From Morinoia aosen (taxonomy: Eukaryota; Arthropoda; Malacostraca; Amphipoda; Talitridae), in contig CM059569.1 of NCBI GenBank assembly GCA_030386875.1, positions 46,353,842-46,417,841 on the forward strand: a DNA stretch of 64,000 nucleotides, read 5' to 3'. Numbering within the stretch: the first letter of the stretch is position 1; each line of letters begins with the position of its first letter. The notes under the pieces are model-generated. The model saw only the letters and a list, made by a program, of their open reading frames with translations. It was not told where the DNA came from and did not search any database. The position numbers and the translations under genes are program-made. This document shows, one piece after another, positions 23,196-35,534 of the stretch.

Positions 23196-26100
23196 AGCAG
23201 CTTGCCAAATGTAGCTCGGATGTGTCATGGTGCCACAACACTGCCTGCCTCACATCTGAGCGCTACGCGCTCAGCACTACTTTTTAAAAGGATTAAAGGC
23301 TAATAAAACGCATCAGAATTTACGGTGTAGGAGATACAAAATAAAATTACCACTGAAAATTAGTGGATACATTATTTTGGATACCCTGTACATATTTTAT
23401 ATGTCAAATTTTTTTTAACGATTTTACTGTTCAAGCGTTTGTCCGAGAGGAAGACATTGAAAAAAAACAGAATATTTTTCAAGTTTCTGTCAAGTTTTCC
23501 GAGAATCGATACCTTCACTTTCATGGTCCTGGAAAATATGAACAGCTCAAGTCCTTTTGCTAAGGAGCATTAATTAAGGAACTTTTGGAAGTTTGTAAAA
23601 CTTGTGAACGATCGCGCATACACCGAAGCTGCGGCGAGGAATCGATCGCAATATTGTGTGCTCGGTATTCAAGGTACAACGCTTTTTGGCATGGGTAAAA
23701 AAAACACTGTGCACCACATATTTTGGCAGTAATTTCTACGATTCTACTTATCTCGTTTTGCAGAACTACACCGAATTTTTGAACTGAAATTCGAATCTAT
23801 ATATATTATAATATGAGCCTCGTCCGTCCGTCCGTCCGTCCGTCCGTATGTCACACCCACCAGCCGAAAGTGTGTGATGAGCGTATCTGTGATACAAGCT
23901 TCATCAGCTACACAATTTTCGGTGAATTAAACCCAGCGGATTCAGAGTTGGAAAAAATATCCCGTGAAGTGGTAGGTTAGATTAGGTTGTATAGAGTATT
24001 CGCAGTCGAGACTTAGGAAAGTATAAGAAAACCATAGAATAGCATGAGAAATCATGGGAAAACCATGGTAAAGCTCATTTGGTCCGATATCTAATCCCGT
24101 CATTTTTGACGGGCCGTGTGCACTAGTAGAAATTAAATCAAAAAACGAATTAGTGCATTTTGTTGGTGTGTATATTGTTAAGCTAAACAAGCGCTTTCGT
24201 TTCGTTAGTTTGTGATGTGTAAGTGTCAATTTGTAATTCCGTGTATTGGTGTGTTTTTACAACGAGTGCTTCTAAAGGAATGATTCACGTGTTAGTGGAG
24301 TTTACACCGATGAATAATAGCTATACATATGGCCCAAAAACTAGTGTTACACATATGACAATTGAACTAAGAAAATGACCAAAGATCAAGAAAAAGTTAT
24401 TAATGTCCTGTAAAACGTACGAGATTGACGGAAAAAAAATCAACTTAGCAACTGCTTGCTGCTGCACAAAAAGTCCGCTTTAGTTTATTTCGAGTCCACT
24501 TTGCATTTGTGTTTTAATTTCGAGGAGAAAGTTAACTGATAAAAGCTTTGAAATGAAAGACTTGAACATCGTCTAAATTAAAACCCATCTCATTTAGACC
24601 TAACCTAGCGGAATGCAACCACAGTTGTTCGCAGAGATGACTCATAACACGTGACAAGGTTTAAATTTTGGAAATCATTACAAAGCAAAAATCTTTGTGC
24701 GCGATGAAATTCCAGCGTAGGCTTTCAATAACAAAGAAAACGCAATGAAGGCTGCCTGTGATCCTAATAAGCAGTCCAAAATTCCATCCCATGAATAGAA
24801 ATTAATTAACACCACAAGACTCTTCAGATACGCAAAAATCTAAGTCATTTGATTAGAGGACATGATCTGGACTTGAAATATGAAAATTCGAATTCTTCGG
24901 ACGGAGAATATTTTCAGTGTACCTGCAAAAGTATCGAATAGAAGAATAAAAACTGATTGATGATTTTCTATGTACACCTTGAGTAATGAATTGGCCTACT
25001 AATTTATGAAATGGAACGTTAGAATCACGTTTTAATATAAGCACTGAATAAAAATTCCACCTGCTTGGATAAAGAAAGTAGGACCCAATGTCGCAATCGA
25101 CCATTCGCAACTGTATGAGCGCATGTTCTCCACCGATATTATGTTAATTCATTGCTTCTCAGTACAATAATAAAGAAATATTTCAGTATAATACTATTGC
25201 GCGGTATCATAGATACATGATATTATAAATACTCGAAATCAGCAATAAAAATCAATAAATATTTTATGTACATTTTTTGGTACTTCAAATATTTGGAGTC
25301 TTAATCACTAACCGCAGTCACAAATTTGCTCATACTTCAGATCGAACACTCTTCAATGTTCAATCGCCTTATGAAAAGCTTTCCCTTAGAAAATTTCACA
25401 CACTGACTTTTTCAAAATAATTAATTGTTTACAAAGTAGAGGCATAATATAGAACTTTCGCAATCTATAGAGCAGCATTAAACTAATAGGTTTATTTCCG
25501 AACAGTAGTAGATCAGATTGATAAATAGTGTTTAAAGCAGGTTTTAAAATGTTTTAAATGTATTTTCACTCCTCATATAACGTTTAAATGTTCCAATATT
25601 CCTGATTAAACTACACAAAAGCCGTTCCAGTAAAAAAATCTTTTCACCTTACCTTTTTCGAAACTTCAGTTAACGAAAACTTTACCAATGTGGAATTGAT
25701 TAGCTCTAAAAAATGACGACGTTATCGACTGCAGAAACAAAGCACCTTTGTGCATTACTTGGCAATTTTACACCTCCTCTTTTCTGGTATGCACACTACA
25801 GCACACAAATATATCTGAGACAGTGAAATTTTGATGCAGACGCTCTCGTAAGTTTGCTCAGGACACGAGACTGCCAGACGCACACACCGGCCATAAGCTG
25901 GCACCCGCATCAGACGCCAGGCTTTATAACCCCGAGGAACTCTAACTGCTAAGAATATCCGCTAGACTCATGATTATTTTTATCTTTGCCCAGAGCCTAG
26001 ATCATTCTGCAGCGTGGGAGAAGCAGAGGATGAGGAATGCAGCATTTGGAGGTCTATTCATGATGAACAGCTGTTATTGCATCACATTTCTTCTTTCATT

Positions 26101-28908
26101 GCTCTTTGATTAGTTCTCTACAGTACGTGATTCAATTTTACTCCGCCCATTTTATCACAAATCGTCGAGTATGTCTGTTAAATCCTCGACAATCAATAAG
26201 CGAATGATAGTAAAAACAAGTAAATTAATCCCACGACTCTTTTTATTGTTGTAAACAAGACTAACATCGTTCGTAATTGGCTTTAGAGTTGTGGAGCAGT
26301 TTGAAGTCAATTAAACGTGAAGAAATGATAAAAAAATATTTTTTTAGAATTTTTACCCGATATTTTTTGTTATCGTTATGAAACAAGTTAGAAAATCACT
26401 ACATTCAAAAAGCAAACTATATTCTAAATAACCGTATCACGAGCTTGTTGAGTTATTCAAAAATGTATTAGTAAGATTTATCCACACAAAATGTAAATAG
26501 TTAACCCCGCTTGTAACATATCTATTAGAGTAGGAAAAATGCAGCATCAACAGCATTTATTTATCAACTCTTAGGACGGAAATTAGTTGACTGGCTTCTA
26601 AAATTCCTACTCAGCCAATAATAGCTTCAGACGAACTATGCAGCCTGTTGAAATGATGTTTATGAAAAGTCAAAACTTCCGCTTGACTCGCCAATGCCAA
26701 ATGTGTTCCGAAGATGAAAGTAATGAACTCAAGCGCAAAAATAGACGGAAATTGCGCGTTTGGTTCATTTTACCGATGAAACAAAAAAATCCATCATATC
26801 AGTTTTCCATCATCGGGATATGCAGCTAAATTAACTTTGAACTAACGTTCCTACGAAAGGAAACGCGAGCGCTTCAGATATTTTCCGCGTGACGTATCAG
26901 TCCGGAGATGGCAATGCACGTGCGCTTCAAACTATGGCCGTGAGAAGAAAAAGCAACACGTTAGTACACCACCTTTTCTCATTGAAAGTTAGGCAACAAT
27001 TAATAGATTTGGAGGAAATTCATTTCTCAATGAAAAGTCAGCAAAATAGACACGGCATGAAAATGCTCAAAGTTCTTTAGAACGTAAAACCTCATTGCAG
27101 TTGAAATTGAGATAATAAGCAAAACGGCTCAAGCACTAGTTATCAATAAACAAAAAGAAAACAACAATACAAATATGTGTGACATGAGGAAGGTGTTGTT
27201 GCTTTTGAATAAGAATGTTGCTAATGAAAAATTCAAAATAAAAAACGCAGTACAACAATTTGTTTGAATGATCACAATGGGCAAAGAAAGCAATTATAAA
27301 ATATATTTTTCTGTCCCGGAACGAAGGTATATGTTGATTATTCATGTCACCTTTGTATATACTACTATTTTATTTAACAGGGGCACATAACGAACTTGTA
27401 GAATGTATGCTTAACATAGACAGGCAACACAGTTATCGCAACTCGCGTCAAAGAAAATAGAATGGAGCATTTTGTATTCTTTGCTAACGCTATTAAAACT
27501 TTCAGCACATGACATTCTGCGTGAAATTATGAGTGACTTTCGCGCAGAAAGCTGGGGAGACCCACAGCTATGACAAAGTTTGTGATGTGTCAGAGGTGAA
27601 AACAAGTAGCAGAAGGAGCTTTTCAAGTAGATGGACTGGAAGAAAAATTTGAAAGAGAAGTATAGTATGTGTTATCATTTGATTCGTAGGTTCATTACAA
27701 AAATTAATTACGGGATTAAGAGCGTCAGGGATTTTTTTTCTTAATTTAATTTGAAATCATTCATGTGAATTTTGCTTTCTTCGCAACTTGTGGAGTTCAG
27801 AAGAACGTTCTTTCAATCGTTTTACATCTTACATGGTTAATCCAATTTAAAAGCTATATTTTATAAATAAGAATTATTTGCAACGCAAAATTCTGCATCT
27901 TGTTATTTCACATGCATAATGAACAAGTTTCAATTATATCATCTCATGAACGCTATCTGCGAACATAAACAAGTTTTCCACAATTTCCTCAGAAACAATT
28001 CAGTTCCGTATATTCCTAAATTACCAAATTGTATCATTTTGGTTTAGTAATCTGAAATATTTCATTCAATTATTCACGTAATTCTCTGGATCCACAAACG
28101 CATAATATAATCTCTAAACATTAGCTCATTATATATCATCAACTCTCAAACACCGAGAGCGTAACTCAACTTTTTATTTGGAGCTCCAACTGGTTTCCCG
28201 AAGGCGTTTTTTTAATTCTGTTTTTAAAATGTTCGACGTGATGAACTTTCATGCCCTGCGTAATTCGTAAACAATTAAACATTTTCTGGCTTGCTTTTAA
28301 TTGACACGTGACATGTTTTCAACCCGTAAGAATTTCATTCAGAACTTGAGCAATATCGGACTTATTATTGTACTACTAGTTTTATTTGTAGATGAACCTT
28401 GAAACACGACTTCTCATGTGATTTTGCTCTTCCTTGAACTTTTTTCGAAAACTTTTTGTGTTCTGCGAGTTAGAGTAGTGCACATTTAGAACTTTGCACA
28501 GCATTTCTTTTAATTTCCCAACGCTAATTTCACTATTTGTGGCAATATTTTTAAAAGCTTCAACAATTAACATTGCACCACGCAACGCTACTCTAAATAA
28601 CCCAGCACAACACAACAATCGACTACACTGCGCAACAAAAATTTAAGACTTCGCTATATTTCACAAGATTTACAACGCACCGCTCCGACGTTCTAATAAA
28701 TTCAACACTTTACTATATTGCTCTACATTCTGATACATTCAAAAAGCCAAATTGTTATTCATTATTAAATTGGTGATCGATGCAATCATCGTACGTCCTT
28801 CTCAGCGATACGAAGCTTAATTCGTGTCACTTCCAACAGCTGCTTTCAAGTCTCCAAGCTCCACACCGGGCCTCATTTGTGATCTTGCTCGCCCCAGTTC
28901 CCGGGGCA
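23196..28908. other. Long non-coding stretch
   Basis: No gene is recognised. It contains a short (CCGT)n tract at 23819-23848 and a diverged repeat shared between about 21440-21600 and 24955-25085 (TTTATGAAATGGAACG and TGCTTGgATAAAGAAA motifs). Open frames are short. Confidence 0.4.
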
Positions 28909-29144
28909 TCTGATCGTCGTGTTTGTAATTCAGTGCATTCAGTATTACGCTAAAGTTGTTGAAGACTAACGTACGTGTTCCTCATTCAGGAACACATGTA
29001 TTGAGACGTTCTGAAAATCCAGATCCAGGGCATCTGATCGTCGTGTTTGTAACTCAGTGCATGCTAGTATTACCTTAGTTGTTGAAGACTAACACACGTC
29101 TTGCTTATTAAGAAACATATATACTGAGACATTCTGAAAATCCT
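28909..29144. repeat. Tandem duplication, about 124-bp period, 2 copies
   Basis: Copies at 28909-29026 and 29033-29144 share GGGCATCTGATCGTCGTGTT, GTTGTTGAAGACTAAC and GAGACnTTCTGAAAATCC. Confidence 0.85.
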
Positions 29145-32100
29145 TACAATTTCACATTATTTGTTTGAATCTTAGTAACTGAAAGAAAAAAAAACATGAA
29201 ACTTTAGACAGTCAGAGATTTTTATTGTTGATTTAACAGACCAGGAAAACGAAAGTTTTAATCGATACGACCGCGTTCAGCCATGATCGCAGCTGTAATG
29301 CAAATTTTAGCGAAAGTGTTTAATCTATTTTCTGAATGCAAAAGAATATTTTTAAATTGTTTCAAATACATAAACTCCAACGAACATTATGTGTGTATAT
29401 CTGAAGATCGGCTTAAATGAGACAGTTATTATAGCTAAAAACACTTTATAATTCAAAGTACTCAACTCACGATCAGTTTAGTTTTCCCTCATCCAACCAA
29501 TAAATTAGATTAAATATTGTACTACGACGCCTAACTTTTTTGACACAACAAATCTGCCACCGAAATATTTAACTTCGCTAATGGAACATACCGTGCATTT
29601 TAAAAGTGTATTCATTATCTCAGAGTTTGCATCGCAGAGGCTGGAGAGCGTAACGGGCTCGGTCGTGATTAGCCCACAAATAAGCTTCGGTTAGCTTAAG
29701 AAAAATTCATGAATGGCAAAAAATTGCAGAGCAAAATGTTAACAATTGAATGAAATTTCTTGAATTTTACGGTTTTACTCAAAAATTAAGTTTTTATTTG
29801 CAATTTATGACATGGGGTGTCAGTTTTTTTTTAGAAATCTTCATCGATATTGAAATTTATCTCGATGAAGCGGTGTGTCGCTGCGATTCACTCCGTCACT
29901 CGCTCTGGTCCGCTCAAATTAACTCGTTAACTGTGTTTCGGCACCTGCTACGGTCGCTTCGATTAAATTGGAAGCAGCAAAATTGAAACACCGTCTATAC
30001 TGCTTAAATACATTTTTTACTTTCTCTAAGAAGAGGGAAAATATAATTTAACGATAACACTTTAACTGGATCACTATAGTCTAACTTAAGTAGAGGTAGT
30101 AAAATAATTGAAATTTCATTCATTGATACTGGAGTGCAAATTAGCAATTTAAGTAGTGGTACACATGCGTACCGGCAAGCTGTCAACGTGTTAAGTCAAA
30201 TAATTGCACTACGTTTAATGTGTAGTTTCCAAGCCTTTACCTGAACCTTTGACACTCACCTCCAGAGTGTTTTGCTATTATTTAATCATGTGATCACGAG
30301 AAAAATAGAGCATTAGACGATGAATGGCTATGTCGACATCAAAGATAATAATGTCAAAATATGTACCCCAAACTAAAAGTGAAATCCCCTTAACATAGCC
30401 CTAGCAGTTCAATGTAAAAAAGATTTCGTCCAATTTTCTAGGTTCATGAAAAACAATCTAGAAAGTAACATGAGTCTTAAGCAGAGCTGAAAACTACCTG
30501 GCTGGAAATGAAAGGTTAGCCAAATGAAATTTATATATACCTCAGAAAAGGTCAGAGCGATGTCATTTTCCCCAGAGATATTCTTAAAACGTTACAGAGA
30601 CGTAATCTGTCCCAGGAGAATGAGTTCATTGAACCATTAGAACGAGGGAAATTTACGTAAATGTTCCTTGCCTTGGTGTCCAGTAAAAACCGTCCAAGTT
30701 TTAATCTTGGTTAAGACGTTGTGGGTAGCGCTTTCATTTTTTTATTTCTCAGCGGGACTTTACCAGAAAGGAAATTTTGTGCTTTGACTTTGCATTCAAA
30801 ATGAGAAAGCTGTAGAATTTCAAAGTTTTGACTTTACTTTCAAAATGACAAAGTACTCTTGAATTTTAGAGCGTTTATTTTTCATTTGAAATGTAAATGT
30901 ACTTGAACTTAACAGTATTTATTTTTGTATTAGAAACATGAAGGTACTCTTGAATTTTGCGAGTGTTTGTATTGGATTCGGAATAGAGATTTTCTTTTTA
31001 ATTTTGAAATTATTTCTTATTCACTGTAAGTACAATAATACCAATTTTTAAACATGGAAGTACATTAGGACCGGAAAGCATCTTGCACAAAAAACTCTGC
31101 ATTGCTTCAATGATTTCTTTCAATGGTCTCACTCTATAGAAATTAGCAATTCAGCTATTACGTACGACAACAAAATACCCCCTACGTTTAACTTCATTAA
31201 ACTGTCCATTTAATGCGGTAGGTACGCACCCGACGAGTTGTAGTTCGAGAACTCACATAAAGATACTTAAAGCAAAAACGCTACATTGTTTAATTTTTAG
31301 GCCAATTTCAAGTTTACATTATACTTTTCAAAAAACTGTGAATAAACTTTGAAACTTTGAATAAACTGCATCAAATTTACGCCCAAAAACCTGAATTTAA
31401 CAAGACGTTTGATCAAAAGTAGAGATATACTCATACTTTGCATAATTTTGTGTCGATAGCAAGCTACTGCAAGCAAATAAAAAGCATTTATAGAGTTTGA
31501 TAAAAATAAAATATACATAGGGTTAGGTGCATGAGCTTTTCCAATGAACTCAACACCGATGAAATCCACTAACAAATCGACAATAAACATCGGCGAGTCC
31601 ACTTTGGTATCACCGTAGGCAATGAAAAAATATCTCGTCACCAGTATTTACCACATGTACACCTGAAAAATTCACGGCTACTTTTCAAAGTGCGGTACCA
31701 ACAAACTCAGAAAATCTATAAGGAACCATTCATCATTCCTAAGAAGAAACTGAATTTTGTTCACCCCTAGGAATCGCCTTAGGACTCGCCAGGGCCTCTT
31801 TTCCTTGTATTTGAACTTGGCTCAACGCGATGCAATTTGACCTTCTTTCAACGAACTCCGCTGTTTGTGGGACAAACTGAACTCTTTTCTGAGCTTCCAA
31901 TGCCATTATAAACATGAGGCAGCGGAGGTGACGTCAGAACAGGAAAACGATACGACCGATCGAAGGTTTTGCTGGATACGGCAAATCGGAGAAGTTTTCT
32001 TAGAAGGCAGGGGATTTTAAAATGCACTGATTGATGGCCCTTAATTATAGGCATATCTAACTCCCCAAAAACTCATCCACGTAGCTAAAAATATTCTATT

Positions 32101-32769
32101 TTTTAAAATTAGCTAAAATTTTCAAGTTTTTTAGGCTTAATTTAGGCTTCTATAGTTTCAGGCTTCACCGGAAGGTGTTCAAATTTATCTGCAAAATGGT
32201 ATAAATTTACAAGAATTGAATTTAAATCAGAAGTGAATTGTCGAAATGCGAGTTAAAAAGAGTACATAATACAATGACATCATATGTTAGTCGGTTTAAT
32301 TTTTTATGAACAGCATTGATGAATCAAAAGATGCCCATCCGTGCTTCATATTTTCAAAACCGGCTTTGCTGAACAGAATACTCCATGAAATGAAATTAAC
32401 GTTTTTAATTAAGCAGTAAAGATTTTAACAGGCATCCTGCATTCGTTTTTCACTCATGAGGTTCCATTCAGGCGTTTTCATGCCATGATTCAGTGAACAT
32501 TTATCAGAATAATAAAATAAATTGATTGTACGGCAGAGCTCCAACGGCTCGAAGAACGAAGCGTTACGAGATCTTGAACATGTCCCAGAAACGTTAACTT
32601 GTGTTTTGAACCTATTTGTTCTTTCAATAGCCTCAGTATTCTACCTCGAGAGATGTTCCTTAGCCTGTTTTTTTATATTAATGAGCTAGTTGGTTTGTCC
32701 AAAATAATTTTTGCTTCGATCCAGTGAAAACACATTATCTTGTAGATTTATTTTAATAACTCATTACTC
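29145..32769. other. Non-coding stretch
   Basis: AT-rich; no gene, RNA or named repeat is recognised. The minus frame at 31297-31641 (114 codons) has no domain I know. Confidence 0.4.
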
Positions 32770-32950
32770 ATGACTTATACCTCCAGTCAAGCAGGTATCC
32801 ATATCCGACCCCTGGGACAGGGGGAATTATGGCATAGTTCTTCCTTTTATAAACGGGAAAACACCAAGGTGATGTTTCTGAAAATTGAGCAAATGAACTT
32901 GGAAGGCCAGCACTCTTAATCGCTAAGGCACAGTGGCTAATCACTACATC
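32770..32950 (-). repeat. tRNA-derived SINE, old copy (minus strand)
   Basis: On the minus strand, a tRNA-like A-box region (TGTGCCTTAGCGATTAAGAG) is followed by a body that matches the SINEs at 49.6-50.1 and 59.5 kb, including a CCCGTTTATAAAAGGAAG-like segment and a stretch pairing with CCTGGGaCAGGGGGAATT. It is more diverged than those copies. Confidence 0.65.
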
Positions 32951-33428
32951 TCATAATTCTAAATCTAGTACAAATAATTTTTCGAAATACTGCAGAGATA
33001 CTTAAACATGAGATGTAAACGCCGTAGATTGAATGAGATTTTTTTCAACTGAGAGTATTCGTGTGCAATTTTCCTTCGTTAACATATTGTGGCAAATGTT
33101 ATTATCCTTTTAATCACAGATTTAGCTACATTGAGGAAGTGCATTACTGATTTTAATGAAGGAGGTTGCCTTCATAAGACAAAACATTCTTACCAATCCA
33201 AACAAAACGTTTTCCCCTGATCGAGCTTTCGTTATTGCATGGTCTTGGGTAACAGTTGGAGGACCACGAGCATACTATTGAACTATTGAGTATTGATGGA
33301 CAATGAGCTCCTATAGAGTGGCCAGATCCTCAATATTCACCAACAGGAAATGGGGCGGTAATTGTTGAAAATGCAAGGGGGAAATAACCTAGCCATGCGT
33401 AAAAATTATACTATCAGTGAATGTGTTT

Positions 33429-34830
33429 GTTACCTGTGGAACTGCGAAAGGGAAAAAATAACTTTTGTCTTATTTCTGCTTAAATCAGTGCACTTTAAAT
33501 GAAAAGCCAACAAAGCAGTGCTGGCAAGGGTTGTGAAATGGTGTGTTCAGCCGGGTCTCGAACGATAGGCCTGAGTGAAGTGTGAAGGGGCCTTGTTCCC
33601 TCAGTCTCCCCTCGCCGAGCCCGCACCCCCCCCCTTTCCGAGCCCGCACCTCCCCCCCCCCCCTTTCCCGTACACCTGCTTCCCGTCTTCTGACCGTTCA
33701 GAGCATAGCATGGCAAATCCTGAACTTTTTCCGCTTCAAGCAACCAAAGAAATTACGTGTGCTTTGATCAATTTTTGGCAATGTCAAACCTCTCAGTTTC
33801 AGTTTTTGCCACTTCCTACGTGGCCGAGACGGCAAATGTGCACGAAAGAATTATTGTTTTCCGTTTGTTACCATCGAACATGGATGTTGAAAAATTTCTA
33901 ATGCACACAATCAATTATTGATTCACCAAATTAGCTTACATTATTATCATGTTCTTTTGATGGACAATTTTGGTTAACTAGTGACGTTAAATGTGAGAAG
34001 GGAAAAAACTTTTTCTCTGAAGGAACTTTTAAATTCAAAAATTGAAAAAACTTGATCCAGCAACGTTCGGAAATAATTTGCCATGTTAAAAAAAATAGAA
34101 AAAAAAAGAAAGGGTACTCTGGTAATTTCGCATCTTTTGGGAAAATAACAGTGACCATCATTCGTGAACTATTTCTATGTTACAATAGAGCATGAATGTT
34201 GAAAAATCTCTAACGCACACAATCAATTTCTGATTCACCAAATTGGCTTACATTATTGTCTTGTTTTTTTATGGAAAATGTTGGTTAACTAGTGACGTAA
34301 AACCTGAGAAGGATAAAAAACTTTTTCATCTTCGGTTTCTCTCATCTCTTATTGCAAAAAAAAAACATCATGTTGAGTGTATATGACGCTACCTGTGGAA
34401 CTGCGAAAAGAAAAAAAATAACTTTTGTCTTATTTCTGCTTAAAACAGTGCAATTTAAATACGAAGCTAACAAAGCAGTGCTACCAACACGAAGGAAAGG
34501 TGTGCTCAGCTCAGCCCAGTCGCGACCTATGGGCCTGTCTGTCTGAAGTGTCCTTGTCCCCTCAATCACCCCTCACCGAACCCGTTCACTACCCCCCCCC
34601 CCCCTCTTCCCGTACCCCTGCCTCCCGTCTCTCCGACTGTTTAGAGCATGGCAAATCCTGATGAACTTTTGCGCTCCAAGCAACCAGAGAAATTACGTTT
34701 GATTTGATAAATTTTTGGTAATGTCTAACATCTCAGTGAAGTTTTTGTTCACTTCCTACGTGGCCAAGACGAAAAATGTGCACGGAAGAATTATTGTGTT
34801 TCGTACCTCCGTTTCCCTACTGACACCGAA
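33429..34830 (+). repeat. LINE 5' region: repeated monomers
   Basis: Two large diverged copies (about 33429-33866 and 34388-34807) share ACCTGTGGAACTGCGAAA, TTTTGTCTTATTTCTGCTTA, a C-tract, GAGCATGGCAAATCCTGA and CACTTCCTACGTGGCC. Between them a 145-bp sub-unit occurs twice (33867-34020 and 34188-34330; shared TGGTTAACTAGTGACGT). Tandem monomers in a LINE 5' UTR usually carry the internal promoter. The short Pro/Ser-rich frames here come from the C-tract. Confidence 0.75.
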
Positions 34831-34868
34831 TAGTTTAAAACATCATAGCTATACAATTACAACGCACG

Positions 34869-35534
34869 ATGATGCATCACTACGAGACTCGCCTCGCAGG
34901 CCGGAAAGTGCCGTTCTCTGCACAAATGTTGCCCTACACAACATCCCGAAAAAATGGTTCTCTCAGGGGCAAAAATACGACTTTACCAAGCAAAGTGCCT
35001 GCAAGTAGGGGACCTACATCCTCTCACGCACAAAATTCTAATGCTCAAAAGACGGGAGACTTGTTAACAGCTGCCAGTAACCCCGTCAACGAATGTGTGT
35101 CACCTTCCGAAGCAACGTCAGTGAAGACTATGCAATCAATATCGCCGGATGAGGGAAAACATGTCTGCCAAACCTCCAGCAATCATTTGAAGGTTCGAAG
35201 CAGTGAAGTCTCAGCCGCAGCACCACAACCACCTGCTCCTCATCTGAACAAGCAAAACAGCGTGCCAGCTCCCCAGCTCTGCGTCAACAACAACGCTCCG
35301 AACTGTCCGCCAGCGGCGGGGACACAAACACCATCCTCATCAGTGGTACAAGAAAAAATAGTTTTTACCAATAAGGACATTTCAAGCGTGGTAGACTTTT
35401 CTCATTCTCCAGATAATATGTTCGATAATTTTCGCGCACAAACCGATACTGGCAGTAAATCACCCCAGAGCGCAAGCTGTGAAAACAAAATAAAATTTCC
35501 AGTACAGAGCAATAAAAATAACACTGTTGCTTAA
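34869..35534 (+). CDS. LINE ORF1, first segment
   Basis: 221 codons from ATG 34869 (an in-frame stop lies upstream at 34836) to TAA 35532-35534. It is rich in Ser, Asn, Gln and Pro; no zinc knuckle, RRM or PHD finger is visible. It is in the same reading frame as the next segment, which has no ATG of its own until inside its SGNH-like domain (35931). The TAA is thus either a disabling mutation in this copy or a read-through site. Its context TAA-TTT is not a known leaky one. Confidence 0.7.
   Translation: MMHHYETRLAGRKVPFSAQMLPYTTSRKNGSLRGKNTTLPSKVPASRGPTSSHAQNSNAQKTGDLLTAASNPVNECVSPSEATSVKTMQSISPDEGKHVCQTSSNHLKVRSSEVSAAAPQPPAPHLNKQNSVPAPQLCVNNNAPNCPPAAGTQTPSSSVVQEKIVFTNKDISSVVDFSHSPDNMFDNFRAQTDTGSKSPQSASCENKIKFPVQSNKNNTVA

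Noticed and set aside
33495..33901. Pro/Gly-rich frames on both strands
   Set aside because: Caused by the C-tract in the LINE 5' monomer.
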